Of a stretch of DNA of 64,000 nucleotides, positions 42,755 through 54,820 are shown piece after piece. The DNA comes from Undaria pinnatifida (taxonomy: Eukaryota > Sar > Phaeophyceae > Laminariales > Alariaceae), in the NCBI GenBank assembly GCA_012845835.1, contig JABAKD010000001.1, forward strand, positions 14,043,684-14,107,683, written 5' to 3'. Positions within the stretch are counted from its first letter, which is position 1. Each line of letters opens with the position of its first letter. The position numbers were made by a program, and so were the translations under genes. Under the pieces are notes generated by a model, which did no database searches, had not been told where the DNA came from, and saw only the letters and a program-made list of their open reading frames with translations.

Positions 42755-44410
42755 AGGTGTGTGAGGAATTTCTTTGTCATTTTTCAAGCAAGCGGTTGCG
42801 TTGGCATATACTACCTGGCTTGATGTAAAGGAAAGGAACACCACTGAGCGATCATCTACTACATGTTAGGGCATGTTTTCATGAACACCACTAACAAGGG
42901 CACCAGACATGGACGCGACATCTACAGGACTACAACATCTTCGACGACAGTGGGGAGAAAACAGGACGTATAAGTGTACACTATATATAGTCTATAATAA
43001 TGTGGAAAGTAAGTACAGACAGGGATGTTAACACTGCGGTGAAACCGCACGACCAACCTATTACGCAGGGTATTTCGTGCCTCCATCCGCTTACATGATT
43101 GCCTGACAACCCCTACTATTCCAAACGCAGTGGAATGTGCCTAACGAAGTAAAGTCACCCTCGCGTTCAATAGTGGTGACATCGCATGTCCACGTGAGAC
43201 AACCTTTACGAAACGCAGTAGCATATGCCTGACGAAGTGAAGTCACCCTCGCCTTCAATAGTAGTGACATCGCATATATATGACGATTGCATGCCCACCT
43301 CGACTGCTGTATTTGTAAGATGTATCTCTGTCTTAGAATTGGCGACCTCAGAGCCCCACAGCGGCACGGTAAAAATCATGGACGTGAAATCGCACATTTG
43401 AGACAATAATAAGTTGAAAAGGAAGCACAAACAGACGTGATACACTGCCGACCCATCGCATATCCTCCTGAGACGACCTCTACGAAACACAGTACCATTT
43501 ACCTCACGAAGTAAAATCACCCTCGCGATCAACAGTGATGACATCGCATTATATGACATCACATACCCACCTCGCCTGATGTATTTGTAGGACGTATCTC
43601 TGACTTAAAATTGACGACCGCAGAGCCCCACATCGACAAGGTAAAATCATAGGCGTGAAATCGTACATTTATTTGAGACAAAAATAATTTGGAAAAGGAA
43701 GCACAAGCAGACCCAGGCTACGGTAGGGGGGTCCCCTTTTGGGCCTTTTAATTCAGTGGCTAGGGGTCACTCGCGCGAGTAACCCCTTTGTTCCTATGGA
43801 ATCTTACGTTTTCTTTGTGTTTTACATTGACGAAATCAATCCGCAATGCAAAGGTGATCTAAGCTGCGCCAAACCAAGTGCCTAAACCATCTTCATCCGT
43901 AGGGTACAGAGCTACTCGTGCGAGTGGCTCAAACACACCAGTGAAAATGGGGGTACCCCCCCTACCGTAGCCTTGGTCAGCAGATGTGTTAAAATTGCGG
44001 TAAACAACCTTACCAACCCATTACGTAGGGTATTTCGTACATACCGTGTGCATGATCGCCTCCCCACCTATGCCAAGCGAAGTATTACTAACGAGGTAAC
44101 GTGATTGAGCGCGTGTATACCAAGTATGACTAATGAGGTAACGTAATTGAGCACATGTATACCAAGCGTCGATTCGCATCCCTCCCTCTAATGCTCAATG
44201 ACGGAGGCAGCACATGGCCACATACATCACCTCGCATGCTGTATTTGGCAATACGTATCTCGTGCGTATAATTAGCGATGTCGATAATAATGGTGACTGT
44301 ATGATGATGGTGACAAACACAGTGCATGACCACATCACCTCGCCTGTTGCATTTGACAATACGTATCTCTTTCTTATAATTAGCGATGTTAGAAAATAAT
44401 GGTACCTACA
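42755..44410 (+). repeat. Segmental duplication, copy 2, with MITE insertion
   Basis: Matches 35195-36060 but is longer, because a module (CACCTCGCCTG, GTATTTGTAAGATGTATCTC, GACCTCAGAGCCCCA, CGTACATTTGAGACAATAAT) occurs additional times at about 43300, 43560, 44225 and 44335. It also carries the MITE at 43711-43978. Confidence 0.85.
43711..43978. mobile_element. MITE copy 1 (TIR AGGCTACGGTAGGGGGG)
   Basis: 268 bp. The left end reads ACCCAGGCTACGGTAGGGGG and the complement of the right end GACCAAGGCTACGGTAGGGG. It is flanked by a perfect 5-bp duplication AGCAG (43706-43710 and 43979-43983). The related copy near 35765 lacks the insertion. Near each end lies a palindrome-like ACTCGCGCGAGT or ACTCGTGCGAGT. 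No coding capacity. Confidence 0.9.
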
Positions 44411-44574
44411 AATATTCTATAAAATATTCTAGCTTTCGATCGCTGTATCATGCAACAACAAACTGTGAAGATTTAACACGTTATTTACTACACTTAAACA
44501 CTGGGTTGCATGCTGCATCTAACATCAAACCTTCTAGAATAGTAAACATTACAAGCCAGATGATATAAAGGGAT

Positions 44575-45545
44575 GTCTTATTGCTTCAATCGTCAGGTTT
44601 GTCCCCTTCGAGAATTTATAGTTTCCGCGCACATATTGAAATGTCCCGCCCCCCGCCCCCCCCCCCCCCCCCCCCCCCCTCCCCTCCCCCTCCACTGACC
44701 TTTTTCATAACAAACCCCAACCCTTTCCCCCCCCCGCCCCTCCGTCCCCCGATCCCCCCCCCCCCCCTTCCGCCTAGTCTGTCCAAACGCCCCACTCACA
44801 ATCAAAATCGGCCTGAGTAATAAACCACCTATACGCAGTTGATACCACGTCATTATCTTTTTGACCATCCATGACGAAAGTTTCAATTATTCCCCCCCCC
44901 CCCCCTCCAACGCCCCCTCTTTTCCGACCACCTACACGATCGCCTAGACCTAGCACCACGCGTATAACAAGCTGCTACATATCTTTGATCTCACAGCCGA
45001 AGTGTATTTGAATATTATTTGTGACCTAAACCTCCTAAAAATCCCCCCCCCCCCTCTTGCTCTCCCTTACTCAAACGCCCCACCAAATATCAAAGTCCGC
45101 CACATTAATAAACACTTCACGCACAGGATATCACCTCATTATCTTTCGAGAGCCATCCATACCGCTGTGTCCCCCCCCCCCCCCCCCCCCCCCTCCAACG
45201 CCCCCTCTTTCCCGACCACCTGCACGATCGCCTAGACCTAGCACCATGCGTATGACAAGCTGATACATATCTTTGATCTCACAGCCGAAGTGTATTTGAA
45301 TATTATTTGTGACCTAAACCTCCTAAAAAATCATCCCCCCCCCCCCCCCCTCTTGCTCTCCCTTACTCAAACGCCCCACCAAATATCGAAATCCGCCACA
45401 TTAATAAACACTTCACGCACAGGATATCACCTCATTATCTTTCGAGAGCCATCCATGCCGCTGTTTCCCCCCCCCCCCCCCCGCCTCGAACGCCCCCTTA
45501 TTCCCCATCACCCGCACCTTCGCCTAGACCTAGCACCACACGTAT
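44575..45545. repeat. 288-bp tandem units with poly-C tracts
   Basis: CGCCTAGACCTAGCACCA recurs at 44941, 45229 and 45521, each followed by TATCTTTGATCTCACAGCCG or a relative, then GTATTTGAATATTATTTGTG and CTCAAACGCCCCACC. Poly-C tracts of 10-22 bases separate the parts and differ in length between units. Confidence 0.88.
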
Positions 45546-46017
45546 AACAAACCCCTCACCTAAAGCCCTTCCCCCCCCCCACCCCCCCCCACCCCCCCCC
45601 ACCCCCGCCCCAACCCCCCACCCTCCCCCCCCAACCCATCCCAACCCCACCCCCTCGAACACTCCACCCTCTCTTTACTCACTGATTGTACGACTTACCC
45701 CAGGATATACACGATAAACTGATGTATTATTTTCAAAAATGTCACATTTATCCCCTCGAAATAATGTATAGTTTCCAGGCACATATCGAGCTGCCCCCCC
45801 CCCCCTCCCGCCCCAACCCCCCCCCCCCCCCCGCCCCCCCCCCCCCCCCCCCCCCCCGCCCCCAATAATATACTGGTGCCAAAACCGTCAGATTTATCCC
45901 CTCGAAAGGATTTATAGCTTACATGCACAAATTGCCCCTTCCCCCCCCCCCCCCCCCCCCCCCGCCCCCCTCCAAACCCGCTCGCTTTTGATGAAAACCA
46001 GGCCCCCCCTTTCCCTT
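45546..46017. repeat. Poly-C and C-rich tract cluster
   Basis: Long C runs with A or G interruptions at 45570-45655, 45786-45866 and 45940-45970, alternating with family A 5' modules (CCGTCAGATTTATCCCCTCG). There is no coding content. Confidence 0.9.
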
Positions 46018-46243
46018 CACAGCTGTCAGATTTTGTCCCCCTCAGAAACGGGTTTTATAGTTTCCGCGCACAGACTGACTAAAATCATCCTGTTGACCCT
46101 GATAGCTACACTGTAGCTGTAAGGGGAGTCGCCGACCTATATCCTTAATGAGGACACACAACCCGTAATGCGCGCGATCGGAGTATCACACACAGCTTGC
46201 AAAGATGAGTTTCGACGAAATCTTCGATCTCACAGCTGGAGTG
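46018..46243 (+). repeat. Repeat family A copy
   Basis: Near consensus from CTGTCAGATTTTGTCCCCC to CACAGCTGGAGTGTATTTT. A (TA)n stretch follows at 46258-46270. Confidence 0.88.
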
Positions 46244-46544
46244 TATTTTAATTTTTATAATATATATATACCTCACCCTAGCCCTAACCCAATGAAACAC
46301 AACCACCCAATGAAGGGTGAAACCCGAAAAAACGTTAAACTGAAATAGTGAGTAACCATCGCGTTGGTTGCTGATCCACAACTACTCCAGAAAACGAAAT
46401 GCGAAAGCATCGAAACAACCATCCCGAAACGGCGACCCGTTTTCGCTGGGGTAATGTACGGCAAATCACGGGGCGATTGCTCAGCGGTCGGATGGTGTTG
46501 TGCCTAGGGGTTAGTTTATTTTATTTTTGGTTTTGCAAATGATT

Positions 46545-46640
46545 AAGAGTCCGACCCAAATGGGGTTCGAACTCCATAACCAACGTCAGGGCAGAGCATT
46601 CGAGGACAACCACCATTATAGACCACCGGGGTGACCGGCC
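46545..46640 (-). repeat. SINE-1 copy d, head
   Basis: The minus strand has TGGTCTATAATGG at the A box and GAGTTCGAACCCC at the B box. On the plus strand, 46720-46905 is a SINE-2 body (CAAATCGACAAGCATAAAAA, GACCCCGGCGTGTCCACGAG), so two SINEs lie back to back. Confidence 0.72.
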
Positions 46641-46980
46641 CGGCTGTTCCATGGTAAGCCCCGCAACTGCTGAGGTCGATGTGGTAAAACTCCGCAAGTT
46701 ACTCTCTCTTCTTCCATAATTGACAGGCCGAAAGCGCGAAAGTGTGGGTTGGGGATGTTCGACGCAAATCGACAAGCATAAAAAGGTGGGAATGTTGAAC
46801 CCAATGCGGGGTGGAAACTGTACGTCAAGTACCGGGGGGGGAGAAGGAAAGCCGCCTTTGACCCCGGCGTGTCCACGAGGTCGCTGAGGGTAAAAACCCT
46901 TGGGTGTTGAGCCAGAGGGAAGGCGATCGTTTAAAACATACGTAAAATCGATATGTACCGTGGTGTATATGGCCTATACA

Positions 46981-47084
46981 TATCCTTAATGAGGACACAC
47001 AACCCGTAATACGCGCGATCGGAGTATCACAAAGAGCTTGCAAAGTTTAGTTTCGACAAAATATTCGATCTCACAGCTGGAGTG
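46981..47084 (+). repeat. Repeat family A, 3' part
   Basis: TATCCTTAATGAGGACACAC to TCTCACAGCTGGAGTG. The interior reads CAAAGTTTAGTTTCGAC instead of CAAAGATGAGTTTCGAC. Confidence 0.85.
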
Positions 47085-47142
47085 TATTTTAACATACCGG
47101 TATATAATATAAGTTGAAAAAAGTGCATTTAAAACTTATACT

Positions 47143-47692
47143 CGTATATGTATTCAAAGTTCCCCTTCGGGATGCGGGTAACGTGAAATCCCGGGGGCGT
47201 CGCAAGGCCAAAACGGAGACACCGGTAACACACGTTCGTATAAATATTTCCCCAACTATGATGGTGTTACGCGTATTCACATAGATGAACCCCGCTGCTC
47301 TTCTTGGAGGAAATGTGTGGCATGACAGATGAACATGTGCATTGCTCCAAAGAAAGAGCAGGACTCAGCGGGAAGATTGTGATTGCAGTGGGTGCATGTT
47401 GTACTGATGAACGCGCAAACGACTTGTTGGTGGTCAGCGGATTCTTTGTTCCGTACGTGAATAGTGCCTGTTGCTATATCGTACGTCACATGTGTTTGCA
47501 GTTGATGGTAATGGATAAGGTTGACCAGCCAATGTCAGTCGCTCTTAGATGTTGTATACATAATTAATTGGTTGGCGGCAACAATTTCTGTATGTATATG
47601 TGGCGTACGTGGTAGGATTGTCCATGAGGTGGAGGTAGTGTTCAACGCTTTGGTGCTGTGTTTGAAAATCGACGAGCCTATAAAAGCTGAAC
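47143..47692 (+). repeat. Left arm of a ~550-bp inverted repeat pair
   Basis: The reverse complement of 51785-52337 matches in order: TTCGGGATGCGGGTAACGTG, AGACACCGGTAACACAC, CGCAAACGACTTGTTGGTGG, GTAATGGATAAGGTTGACC and GGCGTACGTGGTAGGATTGT. By eye identity is about 75-80%. A short frame (47304-47567) reads CCYIVRHMCLQLMVMDKVDQ, and its counterpart is in the other arm. Confidence 0.85.
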
Positions 47693-47936
47693 AGCATTGC
47701 CAATGCTCCAACTTTTGGACAATATAAATGAAAGCATGTTGTTAAGATACGGCCTCGAAAGACCCGTAATTATCCGAATATGAGATCATTTGGATGGGTT
47801 TCGTATGATATGGTTGGCGTTTTACATTCGGGAACGTTAGGAAATAGATCGGAGTCGCGTGCCTCCGATCTCAGAAGTCATCCGGGGCTCTGGTAACATC
47901 GAATAAAGCTACGTATCTACGAAGGCAAACAAAGTG

Positions 47937-48376
47937 AGTACTCTCCGAGGACCTGCTCAATTGGCAGACCTGCAGGGGGCACTCTGTGCCCCCACTAATA
48001 ACCGTACAATATACCCGGCGGAAAGGAAGACACCTGTGACCACGGCTCGTCCAGAACGTCGCTGTGGAGCTGTAGAGGGTAAACCTTCTTAGGAGTTGAT
48101 CTGGAGAGTATCGGCGGCTGAAAAAAACGCAATGAAACCGTCAGCATCGAGGTTGAGGTACTCTCCGAGGACCTGCTCAATTGGCAGACCTGCAGGGGGC
48201 ACTCTGTGCCCCCACTAATAACCGTACAATATACCCGGCGGAAAGGAAGACACCCGTGACCACGGCTCGTCCAGAACGTCGCTGTGGAGCTGTAGAGGGT
48301 AAACCTTCTTAGGAGTTGATCTGGAGAGTATCGGCGGCTGAAAAAAACGCAATGAAACCGTCAGCATCGAGGTTAT
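47937..48376. repeat. 220-bp tandem duplication, nearly identical
   Basis: Units 47937-48156 and 48157-48376 differ by one noticed base (CACCTGTGACC versus CACCCGTGACC). Each carries a hairpin (GGGGGCAC and GTGCCCCC around TCT) and a SINE-2 tail-like word (GACCACGGCTCGTCCAGAA). Confidence 0.93.
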
Positions 48377-49230
48377 GTAGTCTAGAGCGATAGTAGTTTT
48401 TTTGTCGGAGTTGCCTCTTCGCATTTTTTGGAGGTTTCTCTAATCAGTTCATTAGACGTCGCGCAGTTTGTGTTGCGTCCAAGATTTCAGGAGATGGGCA
48501 AGTTGTCCAGCGTCAAGGGGTCAGTCAGCGTGTCAGTTCCACTCTGTGTTTGGCAGTCGGTTGGTGTGCGAAGTATTCGACAGAGTAAAAAGAAAAAAAT
48601 AGCGGTATGAACGCCGGGATGTCTCTTGGACCGTTTATAGAATGAGTGAAAGATATCAGCATCGGGCTATTTTAGCTGTCAGTCGGCGCGCGAATTATTG
48701 GAGAGAACAATAGCATAGATAAAGTAACAGCAAAAAAGTTGGGACGAACACCGGGATGTCTCTCAAACTGTTTGGATTAGCGCAAATGTCCGCGTCGGAC
48801 TTCCGATGCATAAGATTATGTGTGTTTGTTTGTTCCGTACAAAGTAAACCTATTCGTCGAAACACGTCATTTGGCACGCTGTGTGCTACTACGGAGTGCC
48901 ACATGTAAAAAAGAGCAGAAGAAAGATCACTTCGGAACAGTAGTGATCGACGTCCACCGAATGTTCCATCACGACCAGAGAGCACTAACAACCCAAAAAT
49001 CAGGCCTGGGCTGGGCCTCACTCTGGCCTCTGGCCTGCCACATATATACAGGAAGTACACATGAACTTTTGCGTACAAACCCGGTGTGTGTGTGTGTTCT
49101 TCACATTAAACCGTTCTTCTACTCGTCGACATCCAGCACACCCAGTGTCCCGGTACGGTAGACCCAAGTAGCCCACTCCAAAAGTCAACTCACAGTATAC
49201 TTATCTGTCTATGCATACAGCAGTAGTACT
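48377..49230. other. No supported gene
   Basis: Contains the diverged pair GAACGCCGGGATGTCTCT (48608) and GAACACCGGGATGTCTCT (48745), each preceded by GTCGG-type words, and an inverted family B end near 49080-49150. No domain is seen in any frame. Confidence 0.45.
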
Positions 49231-49249
49231 AAATTCCACAGATGTTTGC

Positions 49250-49762
49250 TTTGGTCCCCCTCAATGCGGGTTACACAGTTTCCGCGCGCAGAACAAGGCT
49301 AGACGCCTTCGTCCTGTTGATCCTGGTATCAAGCAGGAGAGTCACCGACTTGTATCCTTCACGAGGGTACACACAACGTAACACGCGCGATCGAGGTATC
49401 ACACCTTGCAAAGCGGAGTTTTGATTTTGAAATAATGGTCGATCTCACAGCTGAAGCGTATAGTTTCATTTTCTTGAACGCGTTCATGTAAACAAGACAA
49501 GGGTGCCTTGCCGGCAGCGGCAGACTGGCGTGATGCCCAAAATATTAGTAGCAGCTATGTATGAATGTGGCAAAGAGAGATGAGACCTAATGCCAAGGGT
49601 TGGGAGTGCTCTCTATAGGTGGCGAGGTCGTTTGGTATGACGACTGCCAGAAGTTGTAGATCGCCATCTAAAAAGCTACGTACTCCGTCGTACGCGCGAT
49701 CGAGGTATCACACACAGCTTGCAAATATGAGTTTGAGGAAATAAATTACGCTCACAGCTGAT
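49250..49762 (+). repeat. Two diverged repeat family A copies
   Basis: 49250-49460 has the 5' (GTCCCCCTCAATGCGGGTTA) and 3' (CGATCTCACAGCTGAAGCG) parts. 49685-49762 has a 3' part (ACGCGCGATCGAGGTATCAC). A more distant relative is at 50140-50215 (AAATTCGTCGAACTCAC). Confidence 0.7.
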
Positions 49763-50215
49763 GTTTTCCACGACCTCAGCTGTCTTCGATCTCCTGACCG
49801 GAGACTTCTCGAGTCCATAAGGAAAGCTTGGTAGTAGAGAGATGCGAGAGAGAGAGAGAAACTAGTACCGCTACTGTAGTGCGCGGCAGTGTGCTGGCCG
49901 TGGTTGTGGCAGCTGGTGGGCGACAACGTCGCAAAAACAGTGGGACATAGTGGGCGCTATGTCCCGCACGGCGAAGCACAGCAGCACAGCTGACGTTTTT
50001 TCACCAACCGGTACACATGTTGAAGTGTGAAAGGACACACGATACGTACGCGTCGACCACTCCGTTCTCCAAACAGGACAACCTGCACGCACCAAACAAA
50101 CAGCAACGAACAGCAACAAAACCCTGCATACAAAATAAGTACCAACAACGCAGCTCGCAAAGGTGACTATCGACCCCAAATTCGTCGAACTCACATCTGA
50201 CGTCCTCAAAATATC

Positions 50216-51780
50216 TTTGTAATATAGACTACCAGGTAGATTATATTTTTTTGAAACACCTTTTTTCATCGATTGATCGCTGGATTGTCGATTGTCGATC
50301 GACTGGTGACTGAAACACATCACAGCAGCTGTTGTGGGACGGGACCTGGAGCTTGCACCCATGCAGATGCTCAGCAGGCCATCAGGCGCCATGTACCATG
50401 CCTCCACATCCCGGTTCGTGTTACCCCCTGCAGTGGCCCATGCCCCGAGCCCTTGTCCCAGTTGTGCGAGTGACAAGCTGTAGTCTACGCCTTTTCCATA
50501 TAAACGAAAAAAAAAAAAAGGACCCTCACCGAGGTCTCCCGTGTTTACTGACATGTAGACTAGACTATATGTAAAATATTATCTTCGTTGTTTTTGGTTC
50601 GCTGCTTTCCGACGGCCGAGGGTTTCTTCTCGCACTTTCGGCCGCGGGACAAACTAGCCTGCCATAAGAACACTGTGAATGCATGTCTGGATCTCGGCCG
50701 AGCTCTGGGCGGTGCTTGGCGCATTAAACATCGCTTAGCTGGCTCTATTTCGCACGGGATTGCGTTCCGTCTCTCTGAGACGAGCAGGTCACTTAAAACG
50801 CCCCAACTCGTTTTACAGATTTTGATGTTTTGATACGCGTAGACAATATTTTGTTCTTGGTTGTTTTGTTCGTAAAGCAATGACCCGCTACCCAACTAAC
50901 CTCAGCAGCAGCACAGCAGCAGTAGCAGCAACCGCCCAGACTAAATGAACGTCAACAGCTGCACCAGTACAACAGCTGCAGTAGCAGCAACATACAGCAG
51001 TAGTAGTAGCAGCAGCACACTACACATATGGATCGGATTAGTGTGGGGTTTGGGGGCGCGCCGCCCTGGGCCGTTTCGGCCCCGGATCTCGACGTGGGTG
51101 CGCGGGCATGGATGCAGACAAGGGCAAACCGGCCTGCGCTCTCCCGCCGCGCGGGCGGCCACTCGTCGAGGCAGGAGCGAAAGCGTCCGTGGGCGTGGTT
51201 GACCCAGTGTGTTTATTTTTGTCTTGCGGGGTAACTAGACGTGTGCAAATGTTCGGACCGGTTTTACTTGAACAAAAACCGATATCCCGGTATTATATGT
51301 CCGGACAGAGCGGATGCCAGCAGGAGGAGGCTGGGGGGTAGAGGCCGGGAGCAGCCGAGTGTTGGAACGAGCGCCACAGGGCACGGCTTGCATCTCTCCG
51401 CAGAAGGGGCTCAAAGAAACATAGAGCGGGCAAAGCTTGGAAGATGGCGCCAAGCGCGGCGAGGGTGGCAGGCATCGCGAGCGCAGCATGCACGCGAGTG
51501 TCGACCAGGCCAACTATTCGTTGTTGGGCGGAATGGAACCATGGGTAGGGTTCAAGGATATATAACTCCTTATTAGTGATAGCCAAACTTAAGTATATAC
51601 ATGGTGCTGTGGCCAAAATCGGGTACAATCCTAAATCAGCGTTTGCCACGCGCCCGGGACGCCATCTGATTGGCTCGGTGGATCGGTTCTAGGTCTGCTA
51701 TTATCGTACACACTATATTTCTGACCACATGCATGAGATAGTGGCGGGTTCAGGCGCGAACACTATCGATCTAGCCCTAC
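50216..51780. other. No supported gene
   Basis: 50565-50680 is the inverted partner of 37655-37775. (CAG)n and (AGT)n runs lie at 50907-51017. Frames such as 51028-51234 look open because of GC content and have no recognised domain. Confidence 0.45.
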
Positions 51781-51784
51781 ATTC

Positions 51785-52337
51785 TACGGGGATAAACGAG
51801 GAGTACATCAAGGTTTCGGTTCCCTCAAACACAGTCCCCAAACGTTGAACACTACCTCCAACTCATGGACAATCATACCACGTACGCCAAACATACGGAA
51901 ATTGTTGCCGCCAACTAAATAATCTTTGTACAACATATCCAAGAGCGACTGACGTTGGCGGGTCAACCCTGTCCATTACCACCAAGTGCAAACACGTGTG
52001 ACGTACTAAATAGCAACGAGCACTAATCCACGTACGGTACACGGAACACATAATCCGCTGACCACTAATAATTCATTTGCGCGTACATCTGTGCAACGTG
52101 CACCCACCGCTATCACACTCTTCCCGCTGAGTACTACTCTTTCTGGACAATGCACTAGCTCATGCCACACGTTTCCTCTAAGAAGAGCAGTGGGGTTTAT
52201 CTATCTGAGTACGCGTAGCACAACTATAGGTGGGAAAATATTACACGTGTGTTATCGGTGTCTCCCTTTCGTCTTGCGGCGCCCCCGGGATTTCACGTTA
52301 CCCGCATCCCGAAGGGAAACCTTGTACATATATATAG
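51785..52337 (-). repeat. Right arm of the inverted repeat pair
   Basis: See the arm at 47143-47692. The minus strand reads CYLVRHTCLHLVVMDRVDPP where the left arm reads CYIVRHMCLQLMVMDKVDQP. The spacer between the arms is about 4.1 kb and holds the 220-bp duplication and family A copies. Confidence 0.85.
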
Positions 52338-53556
52338 CATGACACCCCTACATAAGTCATCGCCACACGAAACATGAACGGCGTGTTTGTGCGGGGCGGG
52401 CGAAGCATATCGTAGATCTCGACCTTGGCGTCGCCCGCACAGGTCCCACGAGATCGGCGCCGGCAGGGCGGCCGACCCTCCCGGGGGAACGTAGGTCGGA
52501 GAGCACGCCCCCGAAGAAATCGCGAAAAATTCAGTTCCTGCGACGGGCGATGTAGATCAAAATGCTGAGCGCAAGGTTAAAAAAATAGGTATATAGGCAT
52601 ATCTATATTTACGTGGAAGTGTGTGGTGAGGGTTGATAATAGGTGTATCCCATCTGATTAATTGTTGCGAGCCGTAGCGCCAAATGCTGAAATGTCAGCA
52701 TCGAATTGGGGTATCACGCAGTATACGTATATGCGTACGTTGTTTAATTCTGTGGTGTTGCGGACCGCACATATCATAGCTCTGAAGATTGCAATCTCAA
52801 AGTCGACGCAAACAAAGGCTGATCGACACAAACCAATGCTGATCGACACGCACCAATGCCTAAAAGTTAGAGTTGAACGGCTCGTCGGGTAGACCGAACC
52901 TAAGGTTCAAGATATATAGACTACCGAAGTATATCAAGGGCGCACACGAAAAATATTTCCGACACCACACCCCCAAAATGTTAGTTTGGACCTCTTAGTG
53001 GGGGGGGGGGTACGAGATCCCCACCCTCTCCCCCAAACGCCACCCAATCTAGTCGTATATAAAAAAACAATTTCGCGTAATTTCCTATATAAACAACCCT
53101 ATACTAAATCCTATAAAATTGAGGGGGCACAGTTCATAGTTCAGGCGAGGGGTTACTGCAATCCACGTAGCCCATGAGGTCGCCGTGATCACGGACTGCG
53201 ACGCCCTGCGTACCGCAGAAGAGACAGAAAGAGAGAGATAGTGGTCACGATGAGCAGTCACCGTGACGGGGGGAGCCCTCTCACAGACCCCCTTCGATAA
53301 GGCGGGCCAGAGTTCTTTTGCTGTTGCGGGCACAACTTTGGCGACGGGTTAGGAAAGGATGACGGCAACGCCAAGACGTGCGTTGTAGAACCCAATACCG
53401 GGAGAGCTGTTCTTCGGAAAGATTATACCTTTCCTCTAGCGCCCAAGTGGGACTTACAAAAAGATGTCATTGTTTTGCGCCTGAAAGCGGCGTCGAAGAG
53501 CACATCATCATGTACCTACATAGTGGCAGCAACATACCCATGAAGTGCTTATTTTG
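52338..53556. other. No supported gene
   Basis: Includes a GC-rich stretch at 52380-52520, a short tandem GCTGATCGACAC repeat at 52818-52850 and a G10 run at 52999-53008. Open frames are short and lack domains. Confidence 0.45.
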
Positions 53557-54009
53557 CAACCCTCTAGAGTGAGTGTGGAAGTACTCCATGCCCACCGTGG
53601 CACGTAGAAGGGAGGCATGCAAATTCGTTGGCTTTGGGCAAAACAGACCCAAGCCTGTGAGATTCGAAAAGAGCTTTGGCGTAAGCGAGGCAGACGAGGC
53701 AGCGGTGTGGCGAAAAGGCTGCGAAAGGGCAAGTGTAAGGCTTACGCCGAAAGGTCTCACAACCAAGCAGTAAGTAAGGGTTTGCAACCCTCTAGAGTGA
53801 GTGTGGAAGTACTCCATGTCCCACCGTGGCACGTAGAAGGGAGGCATGCAAAATCGTTGGCTCTGAACAAAACAGACCCAAGTCAGTGAGATTCGAGAAG
53901 AGCTTCGGCGTAAGCGAGGCAGACAAGGCGACGGTGTGGCGGAAAGGCTCCGAAAGGGCAAGTGTAAGGCTTACGCCGAAAGGTCTCACAGCCAAACAGT
54001 AAGTAAGGG
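53557..54009. repeat. 228-bp tandem duplication
   Basis: Units start CAACCCTCTAGAGTGAGTGT at 53557 and 53785 and differ at scattered sites and one indel. Each contains GTAAGGCTTACGCCGAAAGG and GGCGTAAGCGAGGCAGAC, which form an internal inverted word (GGCGTAAGC and GCTTACGCC). A third partial unit with AAGTGAGTCAGACGAGTCA follows at 54040-54080. Confidence 0.88.
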
Positions 54010-54409
54010 TGCCAGAGCTCCCGTCGCACGCCGTAAGGTCTCCCAGCAGAAGGTGGGGTCAAGTGAGTCAGACGAGTCACACTCAGACGATCGCCAAGGT
54101 TGTCGGGGACTTGTTGCAGAAACATGGAAAAGCGAGCAGGCAGCAACAAGCACTTGGTTGAGAAGCAGGATCTTTGGTTTTGGTTTTTGGAGGCAGCTTG
54201 GGGAGAGTCGTCTCCAACCATCATACGTGTACTTCCACCCAGGCATCGCCAGCCCGTCGTAGATTATTGCTCCCATGTATCTCAACTTATTCATTGTTAT
54301 GTATCATCTCCACCTATCTACAGGTATTGGTACATAGAACGTCCACGTGTAGTAAACCCAAGCACGCACGCATAGCATTGGCATTGAGATCAAAATTTGA
54401 GATAGAAGT

Positions 54410-54645
54410 GCACCACTTTTTTTCTGAGTTTCCTCGATTTGGGGGCTCAAGACCTCTCCCAGAAAACTGACTCGGAGAAGAATAAAACTGCTACCGGATA
54501 TACCATGGCCTCCAAGAGGTGCACAACGAGAATCACGCAAGGGAATGGCCTATTATTTATTTTTTTTCCGACGATTTTGGGTTAAGGAGCCCCGTCATTC
54601 AGAAACCATTTCACACGAAAAATGATACCTCAATCGTAGCACGCG
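54410..54645 (+). repeat. Repeat family C, copy 2
   Basis: Contains TTTCTGAGTTTCCTCGATTT, CTGCTACCGGATATACCATG, ATGGCCTCCAAGAGGTGCAC and GAGCCCCGTCATTCAGAAAC. Confidence 0.85.
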
Positions 54646-54820
54646 TCTGAGACCAAAGTTGACAGTGTTGAGAGAGGCAAGAAAGGACAAGTAATTGTCC
54701 AGGAAAATATAGAAGAACTTTTTCTGCGGCCCCGCCGGCAAGGGGGGGGGGGAAGTGTGGTACGCGGTAACTTTCCTTGTGCGCCCTGTTGCTGATCCCA
54801 TTTGTTATCTCGCCTTAGTG

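Noticed and set aside
53467-53961. 164-codon minus-strand frame with repeated HTHSRGLQ motif
   Set aside because: Produced by the 228-bp tandem duplication. 228 is a multiple of three, so the frame repeats without any sign of coding.
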